The translations under genes were made by a program, and so were the position numbers. The notes under the pieces were generated by a model. That model was not told the origin of the DNA, searched no databases, and was given only the letters and a program-made list of their open reading frames with translations. A stretch of 64,000 nucleotides of DNA from Streptomyces luteolus (GTDB lineage: Bacteria > Actinomycetota > Actinomycetes > Streptomycetales > Streptomycetaceae), in the NCBI RefSeq assembly GCF_029968015.1, contig NZ_JASCIS010000004.1:186001-250000 (forward strand), written 5' to 3'. This document shows positions 25,017-32,546 of this stretch, one piece after another; positions within the stretch are counted from its first letter, which is position 1, and each line of letters opens with the position of its first letter.

Positions 25017-25334
25017 TCATGCTGCGGCGCGTACGGGGGTGACGAGGCTGTCGAGGGGTTCGGCGGGGTGGTCGTAGTCCACGCCCAGCTCGGCGAAGGC
25101 GGCGGCCCACACCCGTTCGCGCTGCGGCGCGGGCAAGGAGAGGGTCCACTCGTCCCGGAAGATCGCGCGTACGTCCGCGGCCGAGGGGGAGGTCCACGGC
25201 CGGGCCCACGGGGATACGGGTTCGGAATCGGGTACGGCGGCCCGCTGCGCGGCGAGGTGTTTCGCGCTGTGCCGTCCGGGCCGCCGCCGGAGGGCTGCCG
25301 CCCAGGAGCGGGCCCGGGTTAAGAGTCGGCGCAT
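25017..25334 (-). CDS. Small hypothetical protein of the WhiJ-like locus
   Basis: A 105-residue protein. A basic N-terminus (MRRLLTRARSWAAALRRRPG) is followed by a conserved-looking acidic part with VRAIFRDEWTLSLPAPQRER and WAAAFAELGVDYDHP. The ATG at 25334 has GGGGAG upstream. It overlaps the preceding gene (25319-25540) by 16 bases. It is the last of three small minus-strand genes facing the XRE regulator. No domain recognised. Confidence 0.68.
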   Translation of the reverse strand: MRRLLTRARSWAAALRRRPGRHSAKHLAAQRAAVPDSEPVSPWARPWTSPSAADVRAIFRDEWTLSLPAPQRERVWAAAFAELGVDYDHPAEPLDSLVTPVRAAA

Positions 25335-25540
25335 GGGTCGCTCCCCGCACGCAGAGCAGCGGCGAGTGCCCTGGCCGTGGTGATGTTGCAGCGCCCCAAC
25401 TCGACCAGCGCGAACGGTCGTTGATCCGTGTACGCGATCAGGTCGACGTCCAGGGACGGCAGGACGATGCCCGCTGCGGTGAGGGCCGCGTCCAGTTCGG
25501 CGCGGGCGTCCTGCGCCTCCTTGAGTGCTTCGGTGGTCAC
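25319..25540 (-). CDS. Small hypothetical protein of the WhiJ-like locus
   Basis: A 73-residue protein beginning VTTEALKEAQDARAELDAAL, a helical start followed by VLPSLDVDLIAYTDQRPFALVELG and an alanine-rich tail. The GTG at 25540 has GGGAG upstream and overlaps the stop of the preceding gene by four bases. It is translationally linked to both neighbours. Not recognised. Confidence 0.7.
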   Translation of the reverse strand: MTTEALKEAQDARAELDAALTAAGIVLPSLDVDLIAYTDQRPFALVELGRCNITTARALAAALRAGSDPCADS

Positions 25541-25770
25541 AGCAACTCCCCTCGGGATCGGGCGTTCGCCCGGGCGGTCGCGATGCGTAGGCGTTGTTCG
25601 GGGGTGGCGGCCCGGGTGTTCTCGGGAGCGACCTCCCACTCCCTCCCGCCGAGCGCGGGCCGCAGGAACCAGCGCGCGCCCAACGCGCCTCGGAATTCGC
25701 CGAGTTGATCGCGTACGAGGTCCAGGAGGAGGGTTCCGATGGCGGGAGTGGACATGTGGGCTGGGCACAC
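25537..25770 (-). CDS. Small hypothetical protein, first gene of the divergent operon
   Basis: A 77-residue protein, first of three coupled genes. The GTG at 25770 has an ideal AGAGGAG five bases upstream, which decides the start over the ATG at 25755. The sequence holds IGTLLLDLVRDQLGEFRGAL and a C-terminal helix EQRLRIATARANARS. Its promoter region is shared with the XRE regulator, separated by about 100 bases that contain a palindrome. Not recognised. Confidence 0.72.
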   Translation of the reverse strand: MCPAHMSTPAIGTLLLDLVRDQLGEFRGALGARWFLRPALGGREWEVAPENTRAATPEQRLRIATARANARSRGELL

Positions 25771-25784
25771 AATTGCTCCTCTCT

Positions 25785-25800
25785 GTAGTCATTCGACTAC
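25785..25800. promoter_or_regulatory. Palindrome in the divergent promoter of the WhiJ-like locus
   Basis: GTAGTC-ATTC-GACTAC is a perfect 6-bp inverted repeat between the divergent small-gene operon and the XRE regulator gene. Its position just upstream of the minus-strand ribosome-binding site fits an operator for the XRE protein. Confidence 0.6.
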
Positions 25801-25873
25801 CGGAGCCTTCAGCGTGGCCTAGGGTCGGATCATCTTCAACTTGCGCAAACTGGTCGGAGAGTGGGGCGACTTG

Positions 25874-26704
25874 ATGACGAACCGCAAAGAGCTGGACCCC
25901 GAGAAATCGCCAAGTGCGGCGTTCGGCCTGCTTCTTCGCAGGTTACGAGACGAGAAGGGCTGGACTCAGGACGAGCTGGCGGAGCGCACGGGGTGCTCCG
26001 GGACGCACATTTCCGCCGTCGAAACTGGTCGGCGTCCTCCAACTACCCGCTTTGCGGCAAGCTCTGATAGGGCGCTAGGCGCTGGCGGCAAGCTCGTGCG
26101 CCAGAGTCAGGCAGTGCGTCACACGGCGCTCATCGAGGGGTTTCCGGAGTACGTCACCCATGAGGCGCGAGCCTCGGAGGTCCGGCTGTACGAGGTGGGC
26201 GTCATCCCGGGACTGCTTCAGACGTCGGAGTACGCGACCGCCCTGGAAGCGGACACTGTTCGGCGAGAAGCGATTACCCCCGAGCAGGCCGAGGAGCGAG
26301 TCGGGCTGGTGACGACGCGGCAAGCCGCACTGAAGCGGTCGCCGTCACCGCTGATTTTTGCGGTACTTGACGAAGGGTGCATCCGTCGACCGATGGGGAC
26401 CCGTGCCGTCATGGATGAGCAGTTCACGCGCTTGCTTGAGTTCGCCGAGCAGCCGAACACCGTGCTGCAGGTCGCACCGTTCGCCATGGGAGCGCGGCGG
26501 CCGTTCAACCTGCCCGTCACCGTGCTGACGATGCCGGATCGCTCGCTGATGTCCTACGCCGAATCCGCCCATCGGGGCCACCTCGAACGGGAAAGTACTT
26601 TCGTGCTGCCGATACTGACGGCCTACCATCAGCTACAGGCTGAAGCACTCTCCCAAGCGGAGTCCGTGGCCATGATCGAACAGGTACGAAAGGGCACCCC
26701 GTGA
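25874..26704 (+). CDS. XRE family regulator with DUF5753 (WhiJ-like), TTA codon
   Basis: A 276-residue regulator. The N-terminal Cro/CI helix-turn-helix is FGLLLRRLRDEKGWTQDELA, CSGTHISAVETGRRPP. The DUF5753 domain follows (about 90-270: EVRLYEVGVIPGLLQTSEYA, RQAALKRSPSPLIFAVLDE, LLEFAEQPNTVLQVAPF, FNLPVTVLTMPD). Codon 24 is TTA (25943-25945), implying bldA dependence. Its stop overlaps the GTG of the first DUF397 gene. XRE-DUF397 pairs are characteristic Streptomyces developmental regulators (WhiJ/BldB-associated). ATG 25874 is preferred to TTG 25841. Confidence 0.9.
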   Translation: MTNRKELDPEKSPSAAFGLLLRRLRDEKGWTQDELAERTGCSGTHISAVETGRRPPTTRFAASSDRALGAGGKLVRQSQAVRHTALIEGFPEYVTHEARASEVRLYEVGVIPGLLQTSEYATALEADTVRREAITPEQAEERVGLVTTRQAALKRSPSPLIFAVLDEGCIRRPMGTRAVMDEQFTRLLEFAEQPNTVLQVAPFAMGARRPFNLPVTVLTMPDRSLMSYAESAHRGHLERESTFVLPILTAYHQLQAEALSQAESVAMIEQVRKGTP

Positions 26705-26910
26705 AGTCCGAATCCCCTCGTTGGGTCAAGTCCTCATACAGCGGCAACGGTGGCCAGTGCGTAGAGGTCGCCATTAACCTCGCCGCCTCACACAGCACTG
26801 TCCCCGTACGCGACTCCAAGAACCCCACCGGCCCCGCCCTGACCGTCCACGTCGACGCGTTCTCGTCTTTCGTCGCGGGCGTCAAGGGAGGACAGTTGGG
26901 CGCGATCTGA
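26701..26910 (+). CDS. DUF397 protein 1
   Basis: A 69-residue DUF397 protein: WVKSSYSGNGGQCVEVAINL, VPVRDSKNPTGPALTV, FSSFVAGVKGG. GTG start, overlapping the XRE stop by four bases. In the family these small proteins act with a cognate XRE/DUF5753 regulator. It is the most diverged of the three tandem copies. Confidence 0.92.
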   Translation: MKSESPRWVKSSYSGNGGQCVEVAINLAASHSTVPVRDSKNPTGPALTVHVDAFSSFVAGVKGGQLGAI

Positions 26911-26933
26911 CCGTCCACAGTTTGAGGTGAGGC

Positions 26934-27143
26934 ATGGCGACCGAAGCCCCGCGTTGGGTCAAGTCTTCGTACAGCGAGAACGGCGGCGACTGCGTCGAGG
27001 TAGCCATCAACCTCGCCGCCACCCACCACACCGTCCCCGTACGCGACTCCAAGAACCCCACCGGCCCCGCTCTGACCGTCCACGTCGACGCGTTCGCCAC
27101 GTTTGTCGCGGGCGTCAAGCGCGGGCAGTCGGGCGGGATCTGA
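26934..27143 (+). CDS. DUF397 protein 2
   Basis: A 69-residue paralogue with WVKSSYSENGGDCVEVAINL, VPVRDSKNPTGPALTV and FATFVAGVKRG. GAGGTG precedes the ATG. It differs from the third copy at only a few positions up to its C-terminal tail, so these two arose by recent tandem duplication. Confidence 0.92.
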   Translation: MATEAPRWVKSSYSENGGDCVEVAINLAATHHTVPVRDSKNPTGPALTVHVDAFATFVAGVKRGQSGGI

Positions 27144-27356
27144 ATGGCGACCGAAGCCCCGCGCTGGGTCAAGTCCTCGTACAGCAGCAACGGCGGCGAC
27201 TGCGTCGAGGTAGCCATCAACCTCGCCGCCACCCACCACACCGTCCCGGTCCGCGACTCCAAGAACCCCACCGGCCCCGCCCTGAACGTCCGCGTCGACG
27301 CGTTCTCATGCTTCCTCGCGGGCGTAAAGGGCGGGCTGGGTGGGGCTGAGCGTTAG
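27144..27356 (+). CDS. DUF397 protein 3
   Basis: A 70-residue paralogue whose ATG directly follows the TGA of copy 2. WVKSSYSSNGGDCVEVAINL and the central block are almost identical to copy 2; the tail FSCFLAGVKGGLGGAER differs. Its stop codon overlaps that of the convergent acetyltransferase gene (27353-27356). There is no separate ribosome-binding site apart from sequence within copy 2, so it probably depends on translational coupling. Confidence 0.9.
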   Translation: MATEAPRWVKSSYSSNGGDCVEVAINLAATHHTVPVRDSKNPTGPALNVRVDAFSCFLAGVKGGLGGAER

Positions 27357-28594
27357 AACCCGTCCACCGTGTGCGGTGCCCGGTCCGTTCGCAGCGCCGC
27401 AGCCAGGCGGGCCGCCGCGCCCGGCGTAGCCTCCGTCGCCAGGCCCGCCTGGACCAGGGACACCGGGCTCGTACCGCCCAAGTAGCACGCCGCCAGGTCG
27501 CGGACCGCGAGGGACAGGTCCGCCGGGGCGTGCGTCGGCTCGTACGCGGCACCGCCCTCGGAGGAGTAACTCAAGCGGTGCGGGCCCGAGTTGGCGGGCA
27601 GGTGGGCGTCGTGGACGTCCAGTACGACGTCGACCGGGGCCGCGTACGAGCGGCGGAGCAGCGCCGTGCGGACGTCGAGGAGGCGGAGCCACAGGGCCGG
27701 GAACCCGGCGGTGACGCGGACCTGGTCGCGGTCGGCGGCGAAGAGGAGCAGCGGGTCGTCCACGGGGCGGCCCCACGCGCGGACCTTGGCCGTGAGGTCG
27801 ATGGAGGTCACGTACTGCCAGAGCGCGGCGGCGACGGCCGGGGACTCCGCCTCCAGGTCGTCGACGCGGACCAGGCCCGGCGCGTCGTCGTCCCGCTTCG
27901 TGCGGTAGACCACGTACCCGGCGGCCGGTTCGCCGAGTGCGACGACCCGCGGCGGCGAGAACGACTCGTCCTCCTCGTCCTTCTCCACCAGCCACTCCTC
28001 GGCCCACCACGCGCGCGTGCGGTTGATCCGGCCGGGGCGGTCGGCGCGGGTGCTGTCGTAGAGGCCGGCGAGCCGGGCCGGGGCGTCGGCCGGGTCGAGC
28101 AGGCGCAGCGGGCGGTCGTCGGGGGCGATGCGCAGGGCGAGCGGGCGGGTGGAGTCGATCTCCACGGTGAGGCCGCGGGTGCCCTCGCCGAAGCCGAAGC
28201 GGCCGTAGATCACGGACTCCGACGCCCAGAGCGCGGCGATCGGCCAGTCCTGGGCGGTGCAGCGCGCGAACAGCTCGGCGAGCAGGCCGGACAGGGCGCC
28301 GCGCCTGCGGTGGGTGGGCGCCACACACGCGAACGTCACGCCGGGGCAGGGGAGTTCACCGCCGGGCACGGACAGCGTGAAGGGCAGCGCGGAGACCATG
28401 CCGACGAGCTCGTCGCCGTCGTACGCGCCGACGCGGGTGCAGCCGCGAAGGAGTTCCTTGTGGTGGGCGCGCAGCTCGGCCTCGGGCTTCTCGTGGAACG
28501 CGAGATAGGCCAGGTCCAGGGCGCGGTCGAGCTCGCTCTCCGGAAGTTCCTGGAACTTCAGGGCGGGGGTGCAGGGGGTAGGACGGGTAGCCAT
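27353..28594 (-). CDS. Eis-like GNAT acetyltransferase
   Basis: A 413-residue protein of the enhanced-intracellular-survival type. The N-terminal GNAT domain has CPGVTFACVAPTHRRRGALSGLL (acetyl-CoA loop) and SESVIYGRFGFGEGTRGLTVEI. A second GNAT-like domain and a C-terminal SCP2-like sterol-carrier domain (LSLAVRDLAACYLGGTSP) follow. Family members acetylate aminoglycosides and other amines at several positions; the substrate here is unknown. ATG 28594 is chosen over 28636. It shares four bases at the stop codons with the third DUF397 gene. Confidence 0.88.
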   Translation of the reverse strand: MATRPTPCTPALKFQELPESELDRALDLAYLAFHEKPEAELRAHHKELLRGCTRVGAYDGDELVGMVSALPFTLSVPGGELPCPGVTFACVAPTHRRRGALSGLLAELFARCTAQDWPIAALWASESVIYGRFGFGEGTRGLTVEIDSTRPLALRIAPDDRPLRLLDPADAPARLAGLYDSTRADRPGRINRTRAWWAEEWLVEKDEEDESFSPPRVVALGEPAAGYVVYRTKRDDDAPGLVRVDDLEAESPAVAAALWQYVTSIDLTAKVRAWGRPVDDPLLLFAADRDQVRVTAGFPALWLRLLDVRTALLRRSYAAPVDVVLDVHDAHLPANSGPHRLSYSSEGGAAYEPTHAPADLSLAVRDLAACYLGGTSPVSLVQAGLATEATPGAAARLAAALRTDRAPHTVDGF

Positions 28595-28604
28595 ATACCG
28601 GACA

Positions 28605-30119
28605 CTAGTTCCCGTAGGTCGAACGGGCATCGGCATTTTCGGCCGCCGCTTCCCCGGCGGGCGGTACGAGATGGCGGGGCGCCCGTGCCGTCACCATCAG
28701 GCCCGCCACGAGCCCGCCGAGCACCATGATCCCGACGGCCCACCAGATGGCCACGGTGTAGCCGTGCACCACCCCCTCGGCGGTGATCCGGGCGCGCTCG
28801 GCCGGATCGCGCAGGTGGGCGGCGACGTACGCGGTGGTGGAGGTGGTGGCGAGGGTGTTGAGGAGCGCCGTGCCGATGGAGCCGCCCACCTGCTGGGAGG
28901 TGTTGACGGTCGCCGAGGTCACCCCCGCGTCCCGGGGCGCGACGCCCGCGGTGGCCGTGGCGAACACCGGCATGAACGTCAGGCCCATGCCGAGCCCGGC
29001 GAGCAGCATGCCGGGCAGGACGTGGGTGAGGTACTCGCCCTCGACGCTCAGGCCGGTCAGCAGCACCAGGCCGAGTGCGGCGAGCAGCATGCCGGGGACG
29101 ATCAGGAGGCGCGGCGGCACGTGGTGCAGGAGGCGGGCGGAGATCTGCGTGGAGCCGGTGATGATCGCGGCCGTCATCGGCAGGAACGCCAGGCCCGTCC
29201 TGACCGGCGAGTACCCGAGGACGAGCTGCATGTAGTACGTCAGGAACAGGAACACCCCGAACATCCCGATGGTCGCGAACGCCATGGTCAGGAAGCATCC
29301 GGCGCGGTCGCGGTCCTTGACGACGTGCGGCGGAAGCAGCGGGCTCGGCGCGCGGGTCTGCCACCACGCGAACCCGGCGAGCAGCACGACCGCCCCGGCG
29401 AACAGGCCGAGCACCATGGCGTGGGTCCAGCCCCGCGACTGCGCCTCGCTGACCCCGTACACGAGCGCGACGAGCCCGCCGCAGCCGAGCAGCACACCCG
29501 GTACGTCGAGCCGGGCGCCGGTGTCGCCCGGACGGTGGTCGCGCAGGACGGCGGCCGCGCCGAGCAGGGCGACGAGGGCGATGGGGACGTTGACGTACAG
29601 GCACCAGCGCCAGTCCAGGTACTCGGTGAGCAGGCCGCCCGCGAGCAGCCCGATCGCGGAGCCGCCGCCGGCCATCGCGCCGTAGATCCCGAAGGCCTTG
29701 CCGCGTTCCTTCGGGTCGGCGAACGTCGTGGTCAGCAGGGAGAGTGCGGACGGGGCGAGGACGGCGGCGAAGACGCCCTGGAGGGCGCGGGCCCCGAACA
29801 GCATGCCGGGCCCGCCCGCGGCGCCACCGAGCGCGGAGGCAGCGGCGAAGCCGACCAGGCCGATGATGAACGTCCGCTTCCGCCCGACGAGGTCGGCGAC
29901 GCGGCCGCCGAGCAGCAGCAGTCCGCCGAAGGCGAGGGTGTACGCGGTGATCACCCACTGGCGGTTGCCGTCGGACATGCCGAGGGCGCGCTGGGCGGAG
30001 GGCAGGGCGATGTTCACGATGGTCGCGTCGAGGACGACCATGAGCTGGGCGAGCGCGATGACGACGAGGCCCCACCAGCGACGGGGGTCCGGTGCGGGGC
30101 CCTTTCCGGGGGAGCTCAT
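28605..30119 (-). CDS. DHA2-family (EmrB/QacA-type) MFS drug transporter
   Basis: A 504-residue, 14-TM proton-driven exporter. The family motif is LAQLMVVLDATIVNIALPSA in TM1, then GGRVADLVGRKRTF (motif A), LQGVFAAVLAPSALSLL (motif B) and YGAMAGGGSAIGLLAGGLLTE (motif C). The C-terminus is hydrophilic. It stops 10 bases upstream of the Eis-like gene on the same strand, so the two probably form an operon combining efflux and acetylation. Confidence 0.92.
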   Translation of the reverse strand: MSSPGKGPAPDPRRWWGLVVIALAQLMVVLDATIVNIALPSAQRALGMSDGNRQWVITAYTLAFGGLLLLGGRVADLVGRKRTFIIGLVGFAAASALGGAAGGPGMLFGARALQGVFAAVLAPSALSLLTTTFADPKERGKAFGIYGAMAGGGSAIGLLAGGLLTEYLDWRWCLYVNVPIALVALLGAAAVLRDHRPGDTGARLDVPGVLLGCGGLVALVYGVSEAQSRGWTHAMVLGLFAGAVVLLAGFAWWQTRAPSPLLPPHVVKDRDRAGCFLTMAFATIGMFGVFLFLTYYMQLVLGYSPVRTGLAFLPMTAAIITGSTQISARLLHHVPPRLLIVPGMLLAALGLVLLTGLSVEGEYLTHVLPGMLLAGLGMGLTFMPVFATATAGVAPRDAGVTSATVNTSQQVGGSIGTALLNTLATTSTTAYVAAHLRDPAERARITAEGVVHGYTVAIWWAVGIMVLGGLVAGLMVTARAPRHLVPPAGEAAAENADARSTYGN

Positions 30120-30162
30120 GCATTCCAGGACAGCATGGTGGGGGTGGGTTGCGCCTGTTTTG

Positions 30163-30345
30163 TCCCCTACCCGCCCCTTCCCGACTGTGTCCGATATGCG
30201 GCTGGCGCCGCGTGGCTGCGGAGCTTCGGGGCTCCGCCCCGGACCCCGCTCCTCAATCTCCCCCAGCTACCGCTGGGAGGTGCCCCCAGAGGGGCTCAAA
30301 TTGAGCCCCCTCGGAAGGGGCGGGTCGGGGAAATCTACGGCTTCA
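30163..30345. repeat. Dispersed inverted repeat, copy R2 (variant)
   Basis: It carries the CGCCCCTTCCCGA arm at about 30172 and GGAAGGGGCGGG at about 30313. In between are CGGGGCTCCGCCCCGGACCC and an inner GAGGGGCTCAAATTGAGCCCC dyad. It also contains an extra CCCCCAGCTACCGCTGGGAG module not in most other copies. It fills the divergent gap between the DHA2 transporter start and the pentapeptide gene; no other gene is seen from 30120 to 30460. Confidence 0.8.
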
Positions 30346-30460
30346 GGACCACCTTCCCGACCGTCCCCGGCTCTCCAGCGCACGGTGGGCGTGCGACCTC
30401 AAGCAGGCTTGAGGTCAATCGCGGCGGAGGATTGTCAGTGGTGTCGCGCAGGATGGACGC

Positions 30461-31146
30461 ATGGCACCCGCAGCAAGCGAACGACCCACCCCGCCGGTGA
30501 AGCCCGCCCGCCGCCCCGACCTGCACCTGCCCCCGCTCCGGCCGTACGGAGACCGGCAGTTGACCCCGGACGGGGACTACGACGGCCTGCTCTTCGACGG
30601 CACCGACCTCTCGTACGGCGAAGGGGCCGGGGCCCGGTTCCTGGACTGCTCCCTTGAGGGGTGCGCCCTCGACGAGGCGGTGCTGCGGAACGCCCGCTTC
30701 ATCGACTCGCGCCTGACCCGCGTGCGCGGCGTGGGCACGGAGCTCGCGGCTGCGTCGCTGCGGGACGTGGAGCTGGTCGACGCCCGGCTCGGCGGGACGC
30801 AGCTGCACGGCGCGGTGCTGGAACGGGTCGTGATCAGAGGCGGCAAGATCGACTATCTGAACCTGCGCCGGGCCAAGCTGCGGGATGTGGTGTTCGAGAG
30901 CGTCGTCCTGTCCGAGCCGGACTTCGGCGGGGCGAGTTTGGAGCGGGTGTCTTTCGACGGGTGTGCGTTGCGGGGGGGGTGGATTTCACGGGGGTGCGGA
31001 TGAAGGACGTGGACCTGCGGTCGGCGGCTCAGGTGGACATCGCGCGCGGGGCGGATGCCCTCGCGGGGGCGGTGGTGAGTACGGCCCAACTCCTTGACCT
31101 GGCACCGGTGTTCGCGGCGGCGCTGGGGGTGCGGGTAGTGGACTGA
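30461..31146 (+). pseudogene. Pentapeptide-repeat protein, frameshifted at a G8 run
   Basis: The first frame (30461 to about 30972) encodes A(D/N)LxX-type repeats such as LLFDGTDLSYGEGAGARFLD, AVLRNARFIDSRLT and AKLRDVVFESVVLSEPDFGG. The run of eight G at 30972-30979 moves the repeats into another frame, which continues VDFTGVRMKDVDLRSAAQVD and ends with a helical tail ...LAPVFAAALGVRVVD at 31146. Nine (or six) G residues would restore one 228-residue reading frame. The protein may fold as a right-handed beta-helix; its role is unknown. This could be a true mutation, a phase-variable tract or a sequencing error. Confidence 0.8.
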
Positions 31147-31347
31147 CCTTTCCCCACCCCGCCCCTTCCCGAAAGCCTGCGGCGCTTCGGGGGCCAGCCC
31201 CCGGACCCCCGCTCCTCAAACGCCGGAGGGGCTGAAAATTCAGCCCGTCCGGCGTTTGAGGACGAGCGCCTCAGCGCGATACGGGGTCCGGGGCGGAGCC
31301 CCGGGAGCTGTCCGCAGGACTTTCGGGAAGGGGCGGGGAGGGGAGAA
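31147..31347. repeat. Dispersed inverted repeat, copy R3 (complete)
   Basis: The most complete copy. The outer arm CCGCCCCTTCCCGAAAG (about 31157) pairs with CTTTCGGGAAGGGGCGG (about 31319-31335). The inner arm CTCCTCAAACGCCGGAGGGG pairs imperfectly with the inverted CCGTCCGGCGTTTGAGGACG. Between them lies GGGTCCGGGGCGGAGCCCC. It is located between two convergent genes, where it could stop transcription from both sides. Confidence 0.87.
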
Positions 31348-31348
31348 A

Positions 31349-31846
31349 TCAGACGCGTGGGAAGCGGGCCTGCAAGTCCCAGATCACCGGGTTCTCCGCC
31401 AACTCATCGTGCATATCCGAGAGATCCGCGATCAGGTCATGCAAAAAATCCCGCCCCTCCCGCCGCAACTCGGAGTGCGAGAACGTCAACGGCGCCTCAC
31501 CCCCCGGCAACCACTCACCCTCCACATCCACCCACCCGAAGCGCCGCTCGAACAGCATCCGGTCACTGGACTCCGTGAAGTCCAGCTCCGCGTACTGCGG
31601 CCGGGAGGCGCGGGACCCCAGCGGGTCCCGGTCCAGCCGCTCGACGATGTCGCACAGCGCCCACGCGAAGTCGAGCACCGGCACCCATCCCCAGGCTGTG
31701 GACAGCTCGCGGTCGGCCTTCGTGTCGGCGAGGTACACGTCCCCGCAGAACAGGTCGTGCCGCAGCGCCCGCACGTCCGCCCGCCGGTAGTCGGTCTGGG
31801 GCGGGTCGGGGAAGCGGTTGGAGAGGGCGTAGCCGATGTCGAGCAC
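31349..31846 (-). CDS. Hypothetical protein
   Basis: A 165-residue acidic soluble protein with VPVLDFAWALCDIVERLD, FTESSDRMLFERRFGWVDVEG, APLTFSHSELRREGRDFLHDLIADL and VIWDLQARFP. The only start in frame is GTG 31846, without a good ribosome-binding site. The upstream in-frame stop is close, so the true N-terminus is uncertain. Codon bias is good, so the gene is probably real. It resembles small immunity-like or DUF proteins found singly in Streptomyces, but I do not recognise the family. Confidence 0.65.
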   Translation of the reverse strand: MLDIGYALSNRFPDPPQTDYRRADVRALRHDLFCGDVYLADTKADRELSTAWGWVPVLDFAWALCDIVERLDRDPLGSRASRPQYAELDFTESSDRMLFERRFGWVDVEGEWLPGGEAPLTFSHSELRREGRDFLHDLIADLSDMHDELAENPVIWDLQARFPRV

Positions 31847-31916
31847 GAGGTCGATGGTGTCATGCGCTCACCTACCGCCCGCCCCATGACCACTCACGGC
31901 AGCAGCCGCGGACCAC

Positions 31917-32546
31917 TCACGGCAGCAGCCGCCGCTCCTTCGCCACCGCCACCGCGCCCGCCCGCGTGTCCACGCCCAACTTGTCGTAGATACGGCCGAG
32001 ATGGGTCTTCACCGTGGCCTCGCTGATGAACAGCGCCTTCGCGATGTCGCGGTTGCCGAGGCCGTGGGCGAGCTGGCCCAGGATGTCGAGTTCGCGGTCC
32101 GTGAGCGTCGGCTGCGGGCTGCGCATCCGGGCCATGACGCGGCTCGCGACCGGCGGGGACAGCGTCGTACGGCCCTCGGCCGCCGCGTGGATCGCCGCGA
32201 AGAGTTCCTCCGGCCGCTCGGCCTTGAGCAGATAGCCGGTCGCGCCCGCCTCGATGGCCCGGGTGATGTCCGCGTCGGTGTCGTATGTGGTGAGGACGAG
32301 GACCCGTACGCCCGTCGGGGCGATCTCGCGGGTGGCGGCCACGCCGTCCATGCCCGCGCCCAGCTGGAGGTCCATGAGCACGACGTCCGGGCTCAGCTTC
32401 GCGGCGAGCGCGACCGCCTCCTCGCCGGTGCCGGCCTCCCCGGCCACCTCGATGTCCGGCGCGCTGCCGAGCAGCGCGAGCAGCCCGGCCCGTACGACGG
32501 CGTGGTCGTCGCAGAGCAGGACCCGTACGGGGGAGGGAGCGGTCAT
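31917..32546 (-). CDS. senR: SenR-like NarL/LuxR response regulator
   Basis: A 209-residue regulator: receiver acidic pair LLCDDHAVVRAG, phospho-acceptor Asp59 (DVVLMDLQLG), VLTTYD and YLLKAERPEEL. The LuxR helix-turn-helix is LTDRELDILGQLAHGLGNRDIAK and ATVKTHLGRIYDKLGVD. The ATG overlaps the kinase stop (ATGA at 32543-32546). Next to an HbpS gene this matches the SenS-SenR haem/redox-sensing pair described in Streptomyces reticuli, where SenR controls hbpS and a catalase-peroxidase. The name rests on that synteny. Confidence 0.85.
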   Translation of the reverse strand: MTAPSPVRVLLCDDHAVVRAGLLALLGSAPDIEVAGEAGTGEEAVALAAKLSPDVVLMDLQLGAGMDGVAATREIAPTGVRVLVLTTYDTDADITRAIEAGATGYLLKAERPEELFAAIHAAAEGRTTLSPPVASRVMARMRSPQPTLTDRELDILGQLAHGLGNRDIAKALFISEATVKTHLGRIYDKLGVDTRAGAVAVAKERRLLP

